Positions 1 through 9,229 of a stretch of 64,000 bases of DNA are shown piece by piece; positions within the stretch are counted from its first letter, which is position 1, and every line of letters begins with the position of its first letter. Source of the stretch: Bordetella genomosp. 1 (lineage in GTDB: Bacteria; Pseudomonadota; Gammaproteobacteria; Burkholderiales; Burkholderiaceae_B); assembly GCF_002261335.1 (NCBI RefSeq), contig NZ_NEVL01000006.1:372001-436000 (forward strand). The letters run 5' to 3'. The notes beneath the pieces were generated by a model. That model did not search any database, was not told the DNA's origin, and saw only the letters and a list, made by a program, of their open reading frames with translations. The position numbers and the translations under genes are program-made.

Positions 1-240
1 GGCATCGGCGGCAAGCTGCTCGCCGCCCTGATCCAGCGCTGCACCGAAGGCGGCTGGCGCCAGATGCTGGCCATCGTCGGCGACAGCCGCAATGCCGCCT
101 CGCTGGCCCTGCATGCGCGCCAGGGATTCCATCCCGTGGGCACGCTGCGCGACGTGGGCTTCAAACACGGCGAGTGGCGCGACACCGTGCTGATGCAGCG
201 CGAGCTCGGCGACGGCAGCCGCACGCCGCCGTCGCGCTGA
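1..240 (+). CDS. GNAT-family N-acetyltransferase, C-terminal part (5' end outside window)
   Basis: An open frame runs from the first base of the window to a TGA and gives 79 residues. It begins inside the acetyl-CoA-binding motif of the GNAT fold (GIGGKLLAALI, the Q/RxxGxG/A region) and continues with NAASLALHARQGFHPVG, the typical final helix-strand of amino-acid or phosphinothricin-type acetyltransferases (N..A..LYE..GF..VG). It would move an acetyl group from acetyl-CoA to an amine; the substrate cannot be told from this piece. It converges on queC with a 10-base gap. The family call is firm and the substrate unknown. Confidence 0.8.
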   Translation, partial: GIGGKLLAALIQRCTEGGWRQMLAIVGDSRNAASLALHARQGFHPVGTLRDVGFKHGEWRDTVLMQRELGDGSRTPPSR

Positions 241-250
241 ACGCTGCCGT

Positions 251-988
251 TCAGGCGCCCGGGCCGTCGGCCTGCCGCGCCGCCTTGTCTTCGACCCAGC
301 GTTCGAAGCCGGCCTTGCGCAGCACGCAGGCCGGACACTGGCCGCAGCCGTGGCCCCAGGCGTGGCGCATGCCGCGCTCGCCCAGATAGCAGGTGTGGCT
401 GTGTTCGACGATGGTGTCGACCAGCGCCGGGCCGCCCAGCTGCTCGGCCAGCGCCCAGGTTTCGGACTTGTCGATCCACATTAGCGGCGTCTCGATCGTG
501 AGGCGCGTGCCCAGCCCCAGGCCCAGCGCCACCTGCTGCGCCTTGATGGTGTCGTCGCGGCAATCGGGATAGCCCGAGAAATCGGTTTCGCACATGCCGC
601 CCACCAGCACGTCCAGCTCGCGGCGATAGCCCAGCGCGGCGGCCAGCGTCAGGAACAGCAGATTGCGGCCCGGCACGAAGGTGTTGGGCAGGCCGTTGGC
701 CTGCATCTCGATGGCGCGATCGCTGGTCATGGCGGTGTCGCCCACCTGACCCAGCACCTTCAGGTCCAGCAGATGATCCTCGCCCAGGCGCGCGGCCCAC
801 TGCGGGAACTGCGCGCGGATTTCGCGCAGCACGTTCAGGCGCGCGTCGAGCTCGATGCGATGGCGCTGGCCGTAATCGAAGGCCACCGTCTCGACATGTT
901 CGTAGCGGTCCAGGGCCCAGGCCAGGCAGGTGGTGGAATCCTGGCCGCCGGAGAACAGGACCAGGGCGCGTCGTTGATGGTTCAGCAT
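251..988 (-). CDS. queC: 7-cyano-7-deazaguanine synthase QueC
   Basis: QueC makes preQ0 from 7-carboxy-7-deazaguanine, ammonia and ATP, in the queuosine tRNA-modification pathway in the cytosol. The 245-residue product starts with the PP-loop ATP-binding motif SGGQDS (residues 13-18) and ends with the cysteine cluster CGQCPAC plus an upstream Cys (TCYLG), the zinc site of this family. Length is slightly above the usual 220-235. I chose the ATG at 988 because it puts the PP-loop near the N-terminus as in known QueC; an in-frame ATG at 1024 would add 12 residues and neither start has a clear ribosome-binding site. It is divergent from ppc. No other queuosine genes lie in the window. Confidence 0.9.
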   Translation of the reverse strand: MLNHQRRALVLFSGGQDSTTCLAWALDRYEHVETVAFDYGQRHRIELDARLNVLREIRAQFPQWAARLGEDHLLDLKVLGQVGDTAMTSDRAIEMQANGLPNTFVPGRNLLFLTLAAALGYRRELDVLVGGMCETDFSGYPDCRDDTIKAQQVALGLGLGTRLTIETPLMWIDKSETWALAEQLGGPALVDTIVEHSHTCYLGERGMRHAWGHGCGQCPACVLRKAGFERWVEDKAARQADGPGA

Positions 989-1080
989 GGGGAAAAATCG
1001 CAAGAGCCGCGGCAGCGCCGCCATGGCGAGAATGTACCGCAGCCGGTGCAGGGAGGGCGCCCCGCGTAAGGATCGCTGCT

Positions 1081-1086
1081 TACAAT
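1081..1086 (+). promoter_or_regulatory. Possible -10 box for ppc
   Basis: TACAAT lies about 70 bases before the ppc ATG in the queC-ppc divergent gap. It matches five of six bases of the sigma70 -10 consensus, but I see no good -35 at 16-18 bases upstream, so this is tentative. Confidence 0.3.
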
Positions 1087-1157
1087 CGACGCATCGTCGT
1101 TTCCACCCCAGACCGCCACACCGCCTTCCCGTTTCCCCTCCCTCTCACGGATCCTTG

Positions 1158-4007
1158 ATGAACGCCTCACGCTCGCAGTCCGATGCCGCCGAACCCCTAC
1201 GCCACGATATCCGCCTGCTGGGGCGCTATCTCGGCACCGTGATCGAGGCCTGCGAAGGCAAACGGGTCTTCGACACGATCGAGACCCTGCGCCGGACTGC
1301 GGTGCAATTCCGGCGCGAGGGCAAGGAGGCCGACGGCAAGCTGCTGCAGGCGCGCGTGCGGCAGTTGCGCGGCGACGATCCCAATTCCGTCGCGCGGGCG
1401 TTCAGCTACTTCCTGCACCTGTCGAACATCGCCGAAGACCGCGACCAGAACCGGCGTCAGCGCGCCCGCGCGCTGGCCGACCCGACGCCCGCCACCGGCA
1501 GCATCGCGCAGGCGGTGGAGCTGCTGAAGTCGCAGGGCGTCACGCCCGCGCGGATCCGCAAGCTGCTCACCGAGGCCTGCATCATGCCGGTGCTCACGGC
1601 CCATCCCACCGAGGTGCAGCGCAAGAGCACGCTCGACGAACACCGCGAGATCGCCGCCCTGCTGGTGCAACGCGAACAGCCGCTTACCGCCGAAGAACAG
1701 CTCGCGCTCGACCAGGCCCTGATCGGCCGCGTGGCGACGCTGTGGCAGACCCGCATGCTGCGCTACACGCGGCTCACGGTCGCCGACGAGATCGAGAATG
1801 CGCTTTCCTACTACCGCAGCACCTTCCTGCAGGTCATCCCGCGGCTCTACGCCGATCTGTCGCGCCTGCTCAATCGCGAGTCCGCCTCGCCATTCGGCCG
1901 TCCGCCCGAGCCGCTCGAGCCCTTCCTGCGCATGGGCAGCTGGATCGGCGGCGACCGCGACGGCAATCCGAACGTCGACGCCGGTACGCTCGAGCGCGCG
2001 CTGCTGCGCCAGGCCACGGTGCTGTTCGAGCACTACCTGCAGGAGGTGCACGCGCTCGGCGCCGAGCTGTCGATCACCACGCTGCTGATCGACGCCAGCC
2101 CGGCCCTGCTGGAGCTGGCCGAGGACAGCGGCGACGATTCCCCGCACCGGCGCGACGAACCCTACCGCCGCGCCATCGTCGGCATCTACGCGCGCCTGGC
2201 CGCGACCGCGCGCGAGCTCACCGGGCAAGACCTGGCGCGCCGCGCCACGCGCGCCGCCCGCCCCTACACCACGCCGCAGGAGGTCGCCCGCGACCTCGCC
2301 GTCATCGCCGAGTCGCTGAGCGATCACCACGGCGCGCCGATCGCACGGCTGCGGCTGTCGGGCCTGCGCCAGGCGCTCGACGTGTTCGGCTTCCATCTCG
2401 CCACCGTGGACCTGCGCCAGAGCTCGGACGTGCACGAGCAGGTGCTGGCCGAGCTGTTCGCGCGCGCCGGCGCGCAGCTCGACGGCAAGCCGGTCGACTA
2501 TGCCGCGCTCGATGAGGATTCGCGCGTGCGGCTGCTGCGCGCCGAGCTGGCCCAGGCGCGTCCGCTGGCCTCGCCCTGGATCGCCTACGGCGAACTGGCC
2601 ACGCGCGAGCTCGCCGTGCTGCGCGCCGCGGCGGCCGGCCGCGCCCGCTACGGCAGGCAGGCCGTGCGCCAGACCATCGTGTCGCACACCGAAACCCTGA
2701 GCGACCTGCTCGAAGTGCTGGTGCTGCAAAAGGAAGCCGGGCTCACCGCGCCCGCGGGCGCCGACATCCCCGCCGAAGACGGGCTGATGGTGGTGCCGCT
2801 GTTCGAAACCATCCCCGACCTGGAGCGCGGCGCCGCGATCATGGCCGCCTGGCTCGACCTGCCGGAGGTGCGCGCGCGCGTCAGCGCCGCCCAGGACCAC
2901 ACGCAGGAGGTGATGCTGGGCTATTCCGACAGCAACAAGGACGGCGGCTTCCTCACCTCCAACTGGTCGCTCTACCAGGCCGAACGCGAGCTGGTGGACG
3001 TGTTCCGCAAGCGCGGGGTGAAGCTGCGCCTGTTCCACGGCCGCGGCGGCTCGGTGGGCCGCGGCGGCGGCTCGAGCTTCGATGCCATCCTGGCGCAACC
3101 GCCGGGCACGGTGGCCGGCCAGTTCCGCCTCACCGAACAGGGCGAGGTGATCCAGAGCAAATACAAGGACGTGGAGATCGGCCGCTGGCACATGGAGCTG
3201 CTGGTGTCGGCCGTGCTGGAGTCGTCGCTCGCGCCCCACGCCCAGGCCGCCGAGGCCGAGGACGCGCACATGAGCCGTCACGGCCAGGCGATGTCCTTCA
3301 TGTCGGATCATGCGCGCAAGACCTATCGCGGCCTGGTCTACGACACGCCCGGCTTCACCGACTACTTCTTCGCGGCCACGCCGATCAGCGAGATCGCGGG
3401 CCTGAACATCGGCTCGCGCCCGGCCTCGCGCAAGCAGGGCCAGCGCATCGAAGACCTGCGCGCGATCCCCTGGGGCTTCTCGTGGGCGCAATGCCGTCTC
3501 ATGCTCACCGGCTGGTATGGCGTGGGCTCGGCACTCGAGACCTGGCTCGAGCAGGGCGGCCCGGGCGCGCCGCGCGCGCGCCGCACCCGCCTGGCGCAGC
3601 TGCGCGAGATGGCCGCGCAATGGCCGGCCATGCGCACCTGGCTCTCCAACATGGAGATGGTGCTGGCCAAGTCGGATCTCGCCATCGCCGCGCGCTACGC
3701 GCAGCTGGTGCCGCAGCGCGGCCTGCGCGACCGCATCTTCGGCGCCATCGCCGACGAGCATGCGCGCACCCTCGCCATGCTGCGGCTGGTGAACCAGCGC
3801 GACCTGCTGGCCGACAACCCCGGCCTGCTGGCCTCGCTGCGCGAGCGCTTCGCCTACATCGACCCGCTCAACTATCTGCAGATCGAGCTCATCAAGCGCC
3901 ACCGGGCTGCCCAGGCCCGGCCCGACGCCAGGCCCGACAAGCGGGTCCAGCGCGCCATCCACCTGACAATCAATGGCATCGCCGCGGGCCTGCGCAACTC
4001 CGGCTGA
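1158..4007 (+). CDS. ppc: Phosphoenolpyruvate carboxylase
   Basis: This enzyme carboxylates phosphoenolpyruvate with bicarbonate to give oxaloacetate, the anaplerotic feed of the TCA cycle. The 949-residue product has the family landmarks in order: [12 protein letters not shown] with the catalytic His near residue 148, [25 protein letters not shown] near 586, and the glycine-rich [13 protein letters not shown] near 628, followed by RLTEQGEVI and GSRPASRK. The C-terminus [11 protein letters not shown] is the normal end of bacterial PEPC. The frame is open upstream to 987 but the ATG at 1158 gives the family's normal N-terminus, so I start there. It is monocistronic and closed by a hairpin at 4029. 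Confidence 0.97.
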   Translation: MNASRSQSDAAEPLRHDIRLLGRYLGTVIEACEGKRVFDTIETLRRTAVQFRREGKEADGKLLQARVRQLRGDDPNSVARAFSYFLHLSNIAEDRDQNRRQRARALADPTPATGSIAQAVELLKSQGVTPARIRKLLTEACIMPVLTAHPTEVQRKSTLDEHREIAALLVQREQPLTAEEQLALDQALIGRVATLWQTRMLRYTRLTVADEIENALSYYRSTFLQVIPRLYADLSRLLNRESASPFGRPPEPLEPFLRMGSWIGGDRDGNPNVDAGTLERALLRQATVLFEHYLQEVHALGAELSITTLLIDASPALLELAEDSGDDSPHRRDEPYRRAIVGIYARLAATARELTGQDLARRATRAARPYTTPQEVARDLAVIAESLSDHHGAPIARLRLSGLRQALDVFGFHLATVDLRQSSDVHEQVLAELFARAGAQLDGKPVDYAALDEDSRVRLLRAELAQARPLASPWIAYGELATRELAVLRAAAAGRARYGRQAVRQTIVSHTETLSDLLEVLVLQKEAGLTAPAGADIPAEDGLMVVPLFETIPDLERGAAIMAAWLDLPEVRARVSAAQDHTQEVMLGYSDSNKDGGFLTSNWSLYQAERELVDVFRKRGVKLRLFHGRGGSVGRGGGSSFDAILAQPPGTVAGQFRLTEQGEVIQSKYKDVEIGRWHMELLVSAVLESSLAPHAQAAEAEDAHMSRHGQAMSFMSDHARKTYRGLVYDTPGFTDYFFAATPISEIAGLNIGSRPASRKQGQRIEDLRAIPWGFSWAQCRLMLTGWYGVGSALETWLEQGGPGAPRARRTRLAQLREMAAQWPAMRTWLSNMEMVLAKSDLAIAARYAQLVPQRGLRDRIFGAIADEHARTLAMLRLVNQRDLLADNPGLLASLRERFAYIDPLNYLQIELIKRHRAAQARPDARPDKRVQRAIHLTINGIAAGLRNSG

Positions 4008-4028
4008 CCCCTGCGGTGCAGCAAACGC

Positions 4029-4057
4029 GCCGGCCCGATGAGGGCCGGCCGATTTTG
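4029..4057 (+). terminator. Intrinsic terminator after ppc
   Basis: GCCGGCCC and GGGCCGGC form a perfect 8-bp stem around a GATGA loop, followed by CGATTTT. The T-run is short, so it may be moderate in strength. It lies 22 bases past the ppc stop. Confidence 0.65.
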
Positions 4058-4183
4058 CTGCACTGCGTCCATGCAATGGTCACATTGGGGACGCAGCCGG
4101 CGCCGACCGTGCGGCCGGCCCTTGCCACAAGGGCTGGCGCGAACCAGCGCAAGATTCTCGCGTCCATAGAACGGACACTACGG

Positions 4184-4255
4184 CTGACCGGCCTCGCGAA
4201 TCCTCGTTACTATCGTCGGAAATTCTATATACGCACAAATGTTCGCATATAGAAC
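4184..4255 (+). promoter_or_regulatory. Promoter and paired GTTC-N7-GAAC operator before the 3-hydroxyacyl-CoA dehydrogenase operon
   Basis: This is in the 367-bp gap between ppc and the next gene. A weak sigma70-like promoter reads CTGACC (4184-4189), 18 bases, TACTAT (4208-4213). Just downstream is a perfect 4+4 dyad GTTC-N7-GAAC at 4241-4255, and 19 bases before it a decayed copy ATTC-N7-GCAC at 4222-4236. The same dyad, twice and also 19 bases apart, lies in front of pcaI at 8475-8508. The shared architecture suggests one regulator, probably the IclR protein encoded at 7567-8349. The dyads are seen; their function is inferred. The rest of the gap (4256-4374) shows no clear element. Confidence 0.5.
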
Positions 4256-4374
4256 AACAACGATTTTTCTGGCCACGGGCACGGAAAGGCACCCACGGAA
4301 GAGACGACCGGCGCGCCGGTAGCCCTACAGGGACGCCTGCCGCACGCCCGGGCCGCGAGCAAGCGAGCAACTTC

Positions 4375-5307
4375 ATGGATCTCCCCATCCAGAATCTGGC
4401 GGTCGTCGGTGCGGGCGCCATGGGCAGCGGTATCGCCGCCCTCTTTGCCTCCCGGGGCATCAACGTGGTCCTGATCGATCCGGTGGCCGGCGCGCTGGAG
4501 CGCGCCTCGGCCGTGATCGAACGCCAGGTGGGCGTGTACGCGCCCGACGCGATCCAGGAGACGCTGCGCCGCATCCGCATGGAAGCCGGGCTGGAAGCGG
4601 CCTGCGGCAGCGACCTCGTGATCGAGGCCGTGCCCGAGAAGCTCGAACTCAAGCGCGACATCTTCGCCCGCCTGGACACCCTCTGTCCGGCGCACACCAT
4701 CTTCGCCACCAACACGTCCGGCCTCTCGATCAATGCGATCGCCGAGGCCGTGACCCGGCGCGACCGTTTCGTGGGCACCCATTTCTTCACCCCGGCCGAC
4801 GTGATCCCGCTGGTCGAGGTGGTGCGCTGCGACCAGACCACCGAAGCCACGGTGACGCGCGTGATGGATTTCCTGCGGCTGGGCGGCAAGAAGCCGGTGC
4901 TGGTGCGCCAGGACATCCCCGGCTTCATCGCCAACCGCATCCAGCACGCGCTGGCGCGCGAGGCGATCTCGCTGCTCGAGAAGGGCGTGGCGAGCGCCGA
5001 GGACATCGACGAGGTGGTCAAGTGGAGCCTGGGCATCCGCCTGGCGCTCACCGGCCCGCTGGCCCAGCGCGACATGAACGGCATCGACGTGCATTACGCC
5101 ATCGCCAGCTATCTCTACCAGGACCTCGAGAACCGCACCACGCCGTCGGACCTGCTGCGCGAGAAGGCCGAGAGCGGCCAGATCGGCGCCAAGGCGGGCC
5201 AGGGCTTCTACACCTGGCCGGCCGAGGACCGCGACCGCGTGCTGCGCGAGAAAAGCGCGGCGCTGGCCGAGCTGGTGGCCTGGCTGGGCGACAAGAAACT
5301 GAGCTGA
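4375..5307 (+). CDS. 3-hydroxyacyl-CoA dehydrogenase family protein
   Basis: A 310-residue NAD-dependent dehydrogenase of the FadB-C/HbdA class, which oxidises L-3-hydroxyacyl-CoA to 3-oxoacyl-CoA in the cytosol. The N-terminal Rossmann motif is VVGAGAMGSGIA (about residues 10-21). The middle carries THFFTPADVIPLVEVV, the usual H-F-F-x-P segment with the catalytic His, and PGFIANRIQHAL opens the C-terminal helical domain. Length fits the stand-alone enzymes (280-320). It is first in a run with an AtoE-type carrier and an SDR. A weak GAG-type ribosome site precedes the ATG. Related enzymes act on carnitine or 3-hydroxybutyryl-CoA; the substrate is open. Confidence 0.85.
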   Translation: MDLPIQNLAVVGAGAMGSGIAALFASRGINVVLIDPVAGALERASAVIERQVGVYAPDAIQETLRRIRMEAGLEAACGSDLVIEAVPEKLELKRDIFARLDTLCPAHTIFATNTSGLSINAIAEAVTRRDRFVGTHFFTPADVIPLVEVVRCDQTTEATVTRVMDFLRLGGKKPVLVRQDIPGFIANRIQHALAREAISLLEKGVASAEDIDEVVKWSLGIRLALTGPLAQRDMNGIDVHYAIASYLYQDLENRTTPSDLLREKAESGQIGAKAGQGFYTWPAEDRDRVLREKSAALAELVAWLGDKKLS

Positions 5308-5428
5308 ACGATTCCAACCCGCCCGGCGGCCATCGGGGCCGCGGGGCATTTCAACACGCGCGGCCAAACAGGTTGCGCGCGCAACAAAACCACAGCGCAC
5401 CGGGACAACGGGGTCTGTTGGAGGCAAC

Positions 5429-6769
5429 ATGAACAAACTCGCTTCTTTCTTCACGGAGCTGATGCGCAAGTATCTGCCCGATCCCTTCGTCTTCGCGATC
5501 GCGCTGACGCTCCTGACCGTGCTGCTCGCCATGGGCGTGGAAGGCCAGGCGCTGCCGCAGATCACGCGTGAATGGGGCAAGGGCTTCTGGAGCCTGCTGG
5601 CCTTCACCACCCAGATGGCGGTGATCCTGGCCATGGGCTACGTGCTGGCCACCGCACCCCTCACCGACCGCTTCCTCGACCGCATCGTCAGCCACGTGCA
5701 CAACCCGCGCACGGCCATCATCGTGGCCACGCTGGTCGGCGGCGTCGGCAGCTACCTGAACTGGGGCTTCGGCCTGGTGATCGGCGGCGTGGTCGCCAAG
5801 AAGCTGGCGCTCAAGGTCAAGGGCGTGCACTACCCGCTCATCATCGCGGCCGCCTACAGCGGCTTCACGATGTACGGCCTGGGCCTGTCGGCCAGCATCC
5901 CGGTGCTGGTGGCCACCCCCGGCCACCCCACGTCGGGCCAGATGGGCGTGATCCCGCTGTCGGAAACCATCTTCTCGGTGCCGATGCTGATCACCAGCCT
6001 GGTCATCATCGTCACGCTGCCGCTGCTCAATGCCTGGCTGCATCCCAAGCAGGGCGACAAGATCGTCGAGGTCGACCCCAACATCGACCGCGACAACGGC
6101 CCCGCCGCCGCCGGCCACAATGCCGCCGCCGAAAACACCATCGCCAGCCGCCTGAACAACAGCCGCATCCTGAGCCTGCTGATCGGCCTGCTCGGCATCG
6201 CGTACGTCGTGTTCTATTTCATGGACGGCAAGTCGCTCGACCTGAACCTGATCAACTTCATCATCCTGTTCCTGGGCATCATCCTGCTCGGCACGCCGGC
6301 CGCCTACGTGGCCAAGCTGAACGAGGGCATCAAGACGATCTCGGGCATCATCCTGCAGTACCCGTTCTATGCCGGCATCATGGCCATCATGGCCGGCTCG
6401 GGCCTGGTGACCACGATCTCGAAGATCTTCGTCGACGTCGCCACGCCGGGCACCCTGCCCTTCTGGGGCCTCATCAGCTCGTTCGTCATCAACTTCTTCG
6501 CGCCGTCGGCGGGCGGCCACTGGGTGATCCAGGGCCCGTTCATGATCGATGCCGCCAAGGAAATCGGCAGCGCGCTGAACCAGACCACCATGTCGGTCAT
6601 GCTGGGCAACGCCTGGAACGACCTGATCCAGCCGTTCTGGATCCTGCCGGCACTGGCGCTGTCCAAGCTCAAGCTGCGCGATGTGATGGGCTACACCGTC
6701 ATCATGATGATCTGGGTCGGCATCGTGCACATCACCGCCGTGCTGGCCTGGGGCATGCTGACCCACTGA
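5429..6769 (+). CDS. atoE: Short-chain fatty acid transporter, AtoE family
   Basis: A 446-residue inner-membrane carrier with about 10-12 hydrophobic segments, related to E. coli AtoE, which is linked to uptake of acetoacetate and short-chain fatty acids. It opens with FFTELMRKYLPDPFVFAIAL, a typical AtoE start, and holds the conserved stretches GSYLNWGFGLVIGG, APSAGGHWVIQGP and GNAWNDLIQPFWILPALAL. GGAGG-like bases precede the ATG. It sits between a 3-hydroxyacyl-CoA dehydrogenase and an SDR, and a CoA-transferase lies in the next operon, which fits uptake and activation of a short acid. The exact substrate is not shown by the sequence. Confidence 0.85.
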   Translation: MNKLASFFTELMRKYLPDPFVFAIALTLLTVLLAMGVEGQALPQITREWGKGFWSLLAFTTQMAVILAMGYVLATAPLTDRFLDRIVSHVHNPRTAIIVATLVGGVGSYLNWGFGLVIGGVVAKKLALKVKGVHYPLIIAAAYSGFTMYGLGLSASIPVLVATPGHPTSGQMGVIPLSETIFSVPMLITSLVIIVTLPLLNAWLHPKQGDKIVEVDPNIDRDNGPAAAGHNAAAENTIASRLNNSRILSLLIGLLGIAYVVFYFMDGKSLDLNLINFIILFLGIILLGTPAAYVAKLNEGIKTISGIILQYPFYAGIMAIMAGSGLVTTISKIFVDVATPGTLPFWGLISSFVINFFAPSAGGHWVIQGPFMIDAAKEIGSALNQTTMSVMLGNAWNDLIQPFWILPALALSKLKLRDVMGYTVIMMIWVGIVHITAVLAWGMLTH

Positions 6770-6797
6770 CGCCACGCGACGACACCGGAGAATCCCC

Positions 6798-7523
6798 ATG
6801 AAACCCACCGCTTATCTCGTCACGGGCGCCAGCGCCGGCATCGGCGCGGCCATCGCCCGCGCGCTGCTGGACGCGGGCCACACGGTGGTCAACATCGACT
6901 ACCGCCTGCCCGATGCGCCGCCCGCCGGGCTGGTGTCGTTCCAGGCCGACCTGACCGACCTGGCCGCCACCGAGGCGGTTGCGCGCGAAGTGAACGCGCA
7001 ATACGCCATCGTCGGCCTGGTCAACAACGCCGGGGCCACCCGCCCCGGCACGGCCGACACCGCCTCGATCGCGGACCTCGACTACGTGGTCAACCTGCAC
7101 CTGCGCACCGCCCTGATCCTGATCCAGGCCGCGCTGCCCGCGATGCGCGAGGCCGGCTTCGGCCGCATCGTCAACATGTCGTCGCGCGCGGCGCTGGGCA
7201 AGCCGGAGCGCGTGGTCTACTCGGCCACCAAGGCCGGCCTGATCGGCATGACGCGCACGCTGGCCATGGAGCTGGGCGGCGACGGCATCACCGTCAACGC
7301 CATCGGTCCCGGCCCGATCGCCACCGAGCTGTTCACCAAGAGCAATCCGGAAGGCGCGCCGCAGACCCGGCGCATCATCGACAGCATCGTGGTCAAGCGC
7401 CTGGGCCAGCCCGAAGACGTGGCGCGCGCCGCGATGTTCTTCCTGGCGCCGGAAAACGGTTTCGTGACCGGCCAGGTGCTGTACGTGTGCGGCGGCACCA
7501 CGCTGGGCGTGGCGCCCGTCTGA
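6798..7523 (+). CDS. SDR family NAD(P)-dependent oxidoreductase
   Basis: A 241-residue classical short-chain dehydrogenase. The cofactor motif is TGASAGIGAAIA (T-G-x3-G-x-G, about residues 8-19), then NNAG, the catalytic Ser in NMSSRAALG and Y-x3-K in YSATKAGL. An Asp after the second strand (NIDYRLP) suggests a preference for NAD over NADP, as inference. It ends in GFVTGQVLYVCGGTTLG, the usual SDR C-terminus. It follows atoE by 28 bases with a GGAG ribosome site, so it belongs to the same transcript. It could reduce or oxidise a 3-oxo/3-hydroxy acid in the route; the substrate is unknown. Confidence 0.88.
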   Translation: MKPTAYLVTGASAGIGAAIARALLDAGHTVVNIDYRLPDAPPAGLVSFQADLTDLAATEAVAREVNAQYAIVGLVNNAGATRPGTADTASIADLDYVVNLHLRTALILIQAALPAMREAGFGRIVNMSSRAALGKPERVVYSATKAGLIGMTRTLAMELGGDGITVNAIGPGPIATELFTKSNPEGAPQTRRIIDSIVVKRLGQPEDVARAAMFFLAPENGFVTGQVLYVCGGTTLGVAPV

Positions 7524-7566
7524 TATGAAGACCGCTGCCGCCTCTCGCGCGCCTCGCGCGGCCGGA

Positions 7567-8349
7567 TCAGCGCCGCAGCAATGCGTCGTTGACGCGCCGC
7601 GCGGCCTCGCGCAGCGGCGGCAGGAACGCGGCCAGCATTTCGTCGCGCGTGTAGCGATTGACGTGCCCGCTCACGTTCATCGCGGCGATCACCCGGCCGC
7701 TGCGATCCACGATGGGCACGGCCACCGATTGCAGGCCGGGCTCGAGCTCCTGCACCACGCAGGCATGGCCGTCGCGCCGCACCGCGGCGAGCGCCTCGCG
7801 CAACTGCGCGCGGTCGGTGAGGGTGCTGGCCGTGTAGACGCGGATCTGGCTCTGGTCGAGCAGGCGTTCCTGTTCGGCCTCGGGCAGGCCCGCGAGCAGC
7901 ACGCGGCCCATCGACGTGACCCAGGCCGGCAGCCGGCTGCCCACGGCGAGATTGATGCTCATGACCTTGTGGGTGGACAGGCGCAGGATGTAGACGATGT
8001 CGGCGCCATCGAGCACCGACACCGAACACGACTCGCGCGTGAGCTCCGCCACCTCTTCCATGTAGGGCAGCGCCAGGTTCCACAACGGCGTGGCCGACAG
8101 ATAGGCATAGCCCAGCTCGAGGATGCGCGGCGTGAGGGTGAAGCGGCGGTCTTCGGCCGTGACGTAGCCGAGATGCTCGAGCGTCAGCAGGATGCGGCGC
8201 GCCCCGGCGCGCGTGAGTCCGGTGGCGGCGGCCACCTCGGTCAGCGTCATCTGCGGACGCTGCGGGCCGAAGGCCCGGATCACCGACAGGCCGCGTGCGA
8301 AGGATTGCACGTAGCTGTCGCTGGGCTGCTGACTGGGGGTTTCAACCAT
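7567..8349 (-). CDS. IclR family transcriptional regulator of the adjacent catabolic operons
   Basis: A 260-residue IclR-type protein: winged helix at the N-terminus (LTEVAAATGLTRAGARRIL, about residues 37-55) and a C-terminal effector-binding GAF-like domain ending in VSGHVNRYTRDEM. PcaR, PcaU and CatR-like regulators of the beta-ketoadipate pathway belong to this family. It lies between the atoE and pcaIJ operons, divergent from pcaI. Both promoter regions carry GTTC-N7-GAAC dyads, so it probably senses a pathway intermediate (beta-ketoadipate in PcaR) and acts at both. Whether it activates or represses cannot be read from the sequence. Confidence 0.9.
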   Translation of the reverse strand: MVETPSQQPSDSYVQSFARGLSVIRAFGPQRPQMTLTEVAAATGLTRAGARRILLTLEHLGYVTAEDRRFTLTPRILELGYAYLSATPLWNLALPYMEEVAELTRESCSVSVLDGADIVYILRLSTHKVMSINLAVGSRLPAWVTSMGRVLLAGLPEAEQERLLDQSQIRVYTASTLTDRAQLREALAAVRRDGHACVVQELEPGLQSVAVPIVDRSGRVIAAMNVSGHVNRYTRDEMLAAFLPPLREAARRVNDALLRR

Positions 8350-8445
8350 GAGACTCGATCAAACAGAATTTGGGCCCGCATCGCGCGGGCGAGGGGCCGC
8401 GGCATCGGGGGCTTGCGGCGCCGTCATCCGACCGGGCGCGCTGCC

Positions 8446-8508
8446 TTGACACTGCGCCACAGCCCTGAAACGATGTTCTTCAACAGAACATAAGTTCGAC
8501 TGAAGAAC
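8446..8508 (+). promoter_or_regulatory. pcaI promoter with two GTTC-N7-GAAC operators
   Basis: TTGACA (8446-8451) is a perfect -35 box; 17 bases on, AACGAT is a poor -10. Immediately downstream come two perfect dyads, GTTC-N7-GAAC at 8475-8489 and 8494-8508, 19 bases apart, ending 34 bases before the pcaI ATG. Their position over the start region would suit control by the divergent IclR gene. The match to the pair at 4222-4255 is direct observation; the role is inference. Confidence 0.6.
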
Positions 8509-8542
8509 AAATTATCACACGCCACCTCTATTGCAGACACCT

Positions 8543-9229
8543 ATGATTTCAAAGCTCGTAGCAAGCGCGGCGGACGCCCTGGCCGATGTGCCTGATGGCG
8601 CCACCATCATGATCGGCGGCTTCGGCACGGCCGGCCAGCCCATGGAACTGATCGACGCCCTGCTCGAGCAGGGCGCCAAGGACCTGGTCATCATCAACAA
8701 CAACGCGGGCAACGGCGAGACCGGCCTGGCCGCGCTGCTCGGCGCGAACCGCGTGCGCAAGATCGTGTGCTCGTTCCCGCGCCAGGCCGATTCGCAGATC
8801 TTCGACGGCCTCTATCGCAGCGGCAAGATCGAGCTCGAGCTCGTGCCGCAGGGCAACCTGGCCGAGCGCATCCGCGCCGCCGGCGCCGGCATCGGCGCCT
8901 TCTTCAGCCCCACCGGCTACGGCACGCCGCTGGCCGAAGGCAAGGAAACGCGCGAGATCAACGGCCGTCATTACGTGCTCGAATATCCGCTGCACGCCGA
9001 CTACGCGCTGATCAAGGCGCAGCGCGGCGACCGTTGGGGCAACCTGACGTATCGCAAGACCGCGCGCAACTTCGGTCCCATCATGGCCAGCGCGGCGCGC
9101 GTCGCCGTGGCGCAGGTGAGCGAAGTGGTCGAGCTCGGCCAGATCGATCCCGAGACCGTCGTCACCCCCGGCATTTTCGTGCAACGCGTGGTGCAGATCG
9201 CCACGGGCACGACCAAGGAGCAGGCATGA
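8543..9229 (+). CDS. pcaI: 3-oxoadipate CoA-transferase subunit A
   Basis: PcaI and PcaJ together move CoA from succinyl-CoA to beta-ketoadipate, the step before thiolysis in the beta-ketoadipate pathway. The 228-residue product carries the family pattern GATIMIGGFGTAGQP, then SFPRQADSQIFDGLYRSGKI and GAFFSPTGYGTPLAEGKETR, close to Pseudomonas PcaI as I remember it. The ATG at 8543 aligns with that start; an in-frame TTG at 8531 would add four residues. There is no obvious ribosome site. It overlaps pcaJ by four bases (ATGA), so the two subunits are coupled. The paralogous AtoDA or ScoAB activities are possible but less likely given catC and pcaD downstream. Confidence 0.9.
   Translation: MISKLVASAADALADVPDGATIMIGGFGTAGQPMELIDALLEQGAKDLVIINNNAGNGETGLAALLGANRVRKIVCSFPRQADSQIFDGLYRSGKIELELVPQGNLAERIRAAGAGIGAFFSPTGYGTPLAEGKETREINGRHYVLEYPLHADYALIKAQRGDRWGNLTYRKTARNFGPIMASAARVAVAQVSEVVELGQIDPETVVTPGIFVQRVVQIATGTTKEQA

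Noticed and set aside
1197-4076. A 959-codon open frame on the strand opposite ppc
   Set aside because: It is the antisense of ppc; its composition (Ala, Gln, His, Arg) is the usual artefact of high-GC genes and it has no family motifs.
5351-6808. A 485-codon minus-strand frame across atoE
   Set aside because: Shadow of atoE rich in His, Asp and Gln, with no recognised domain.
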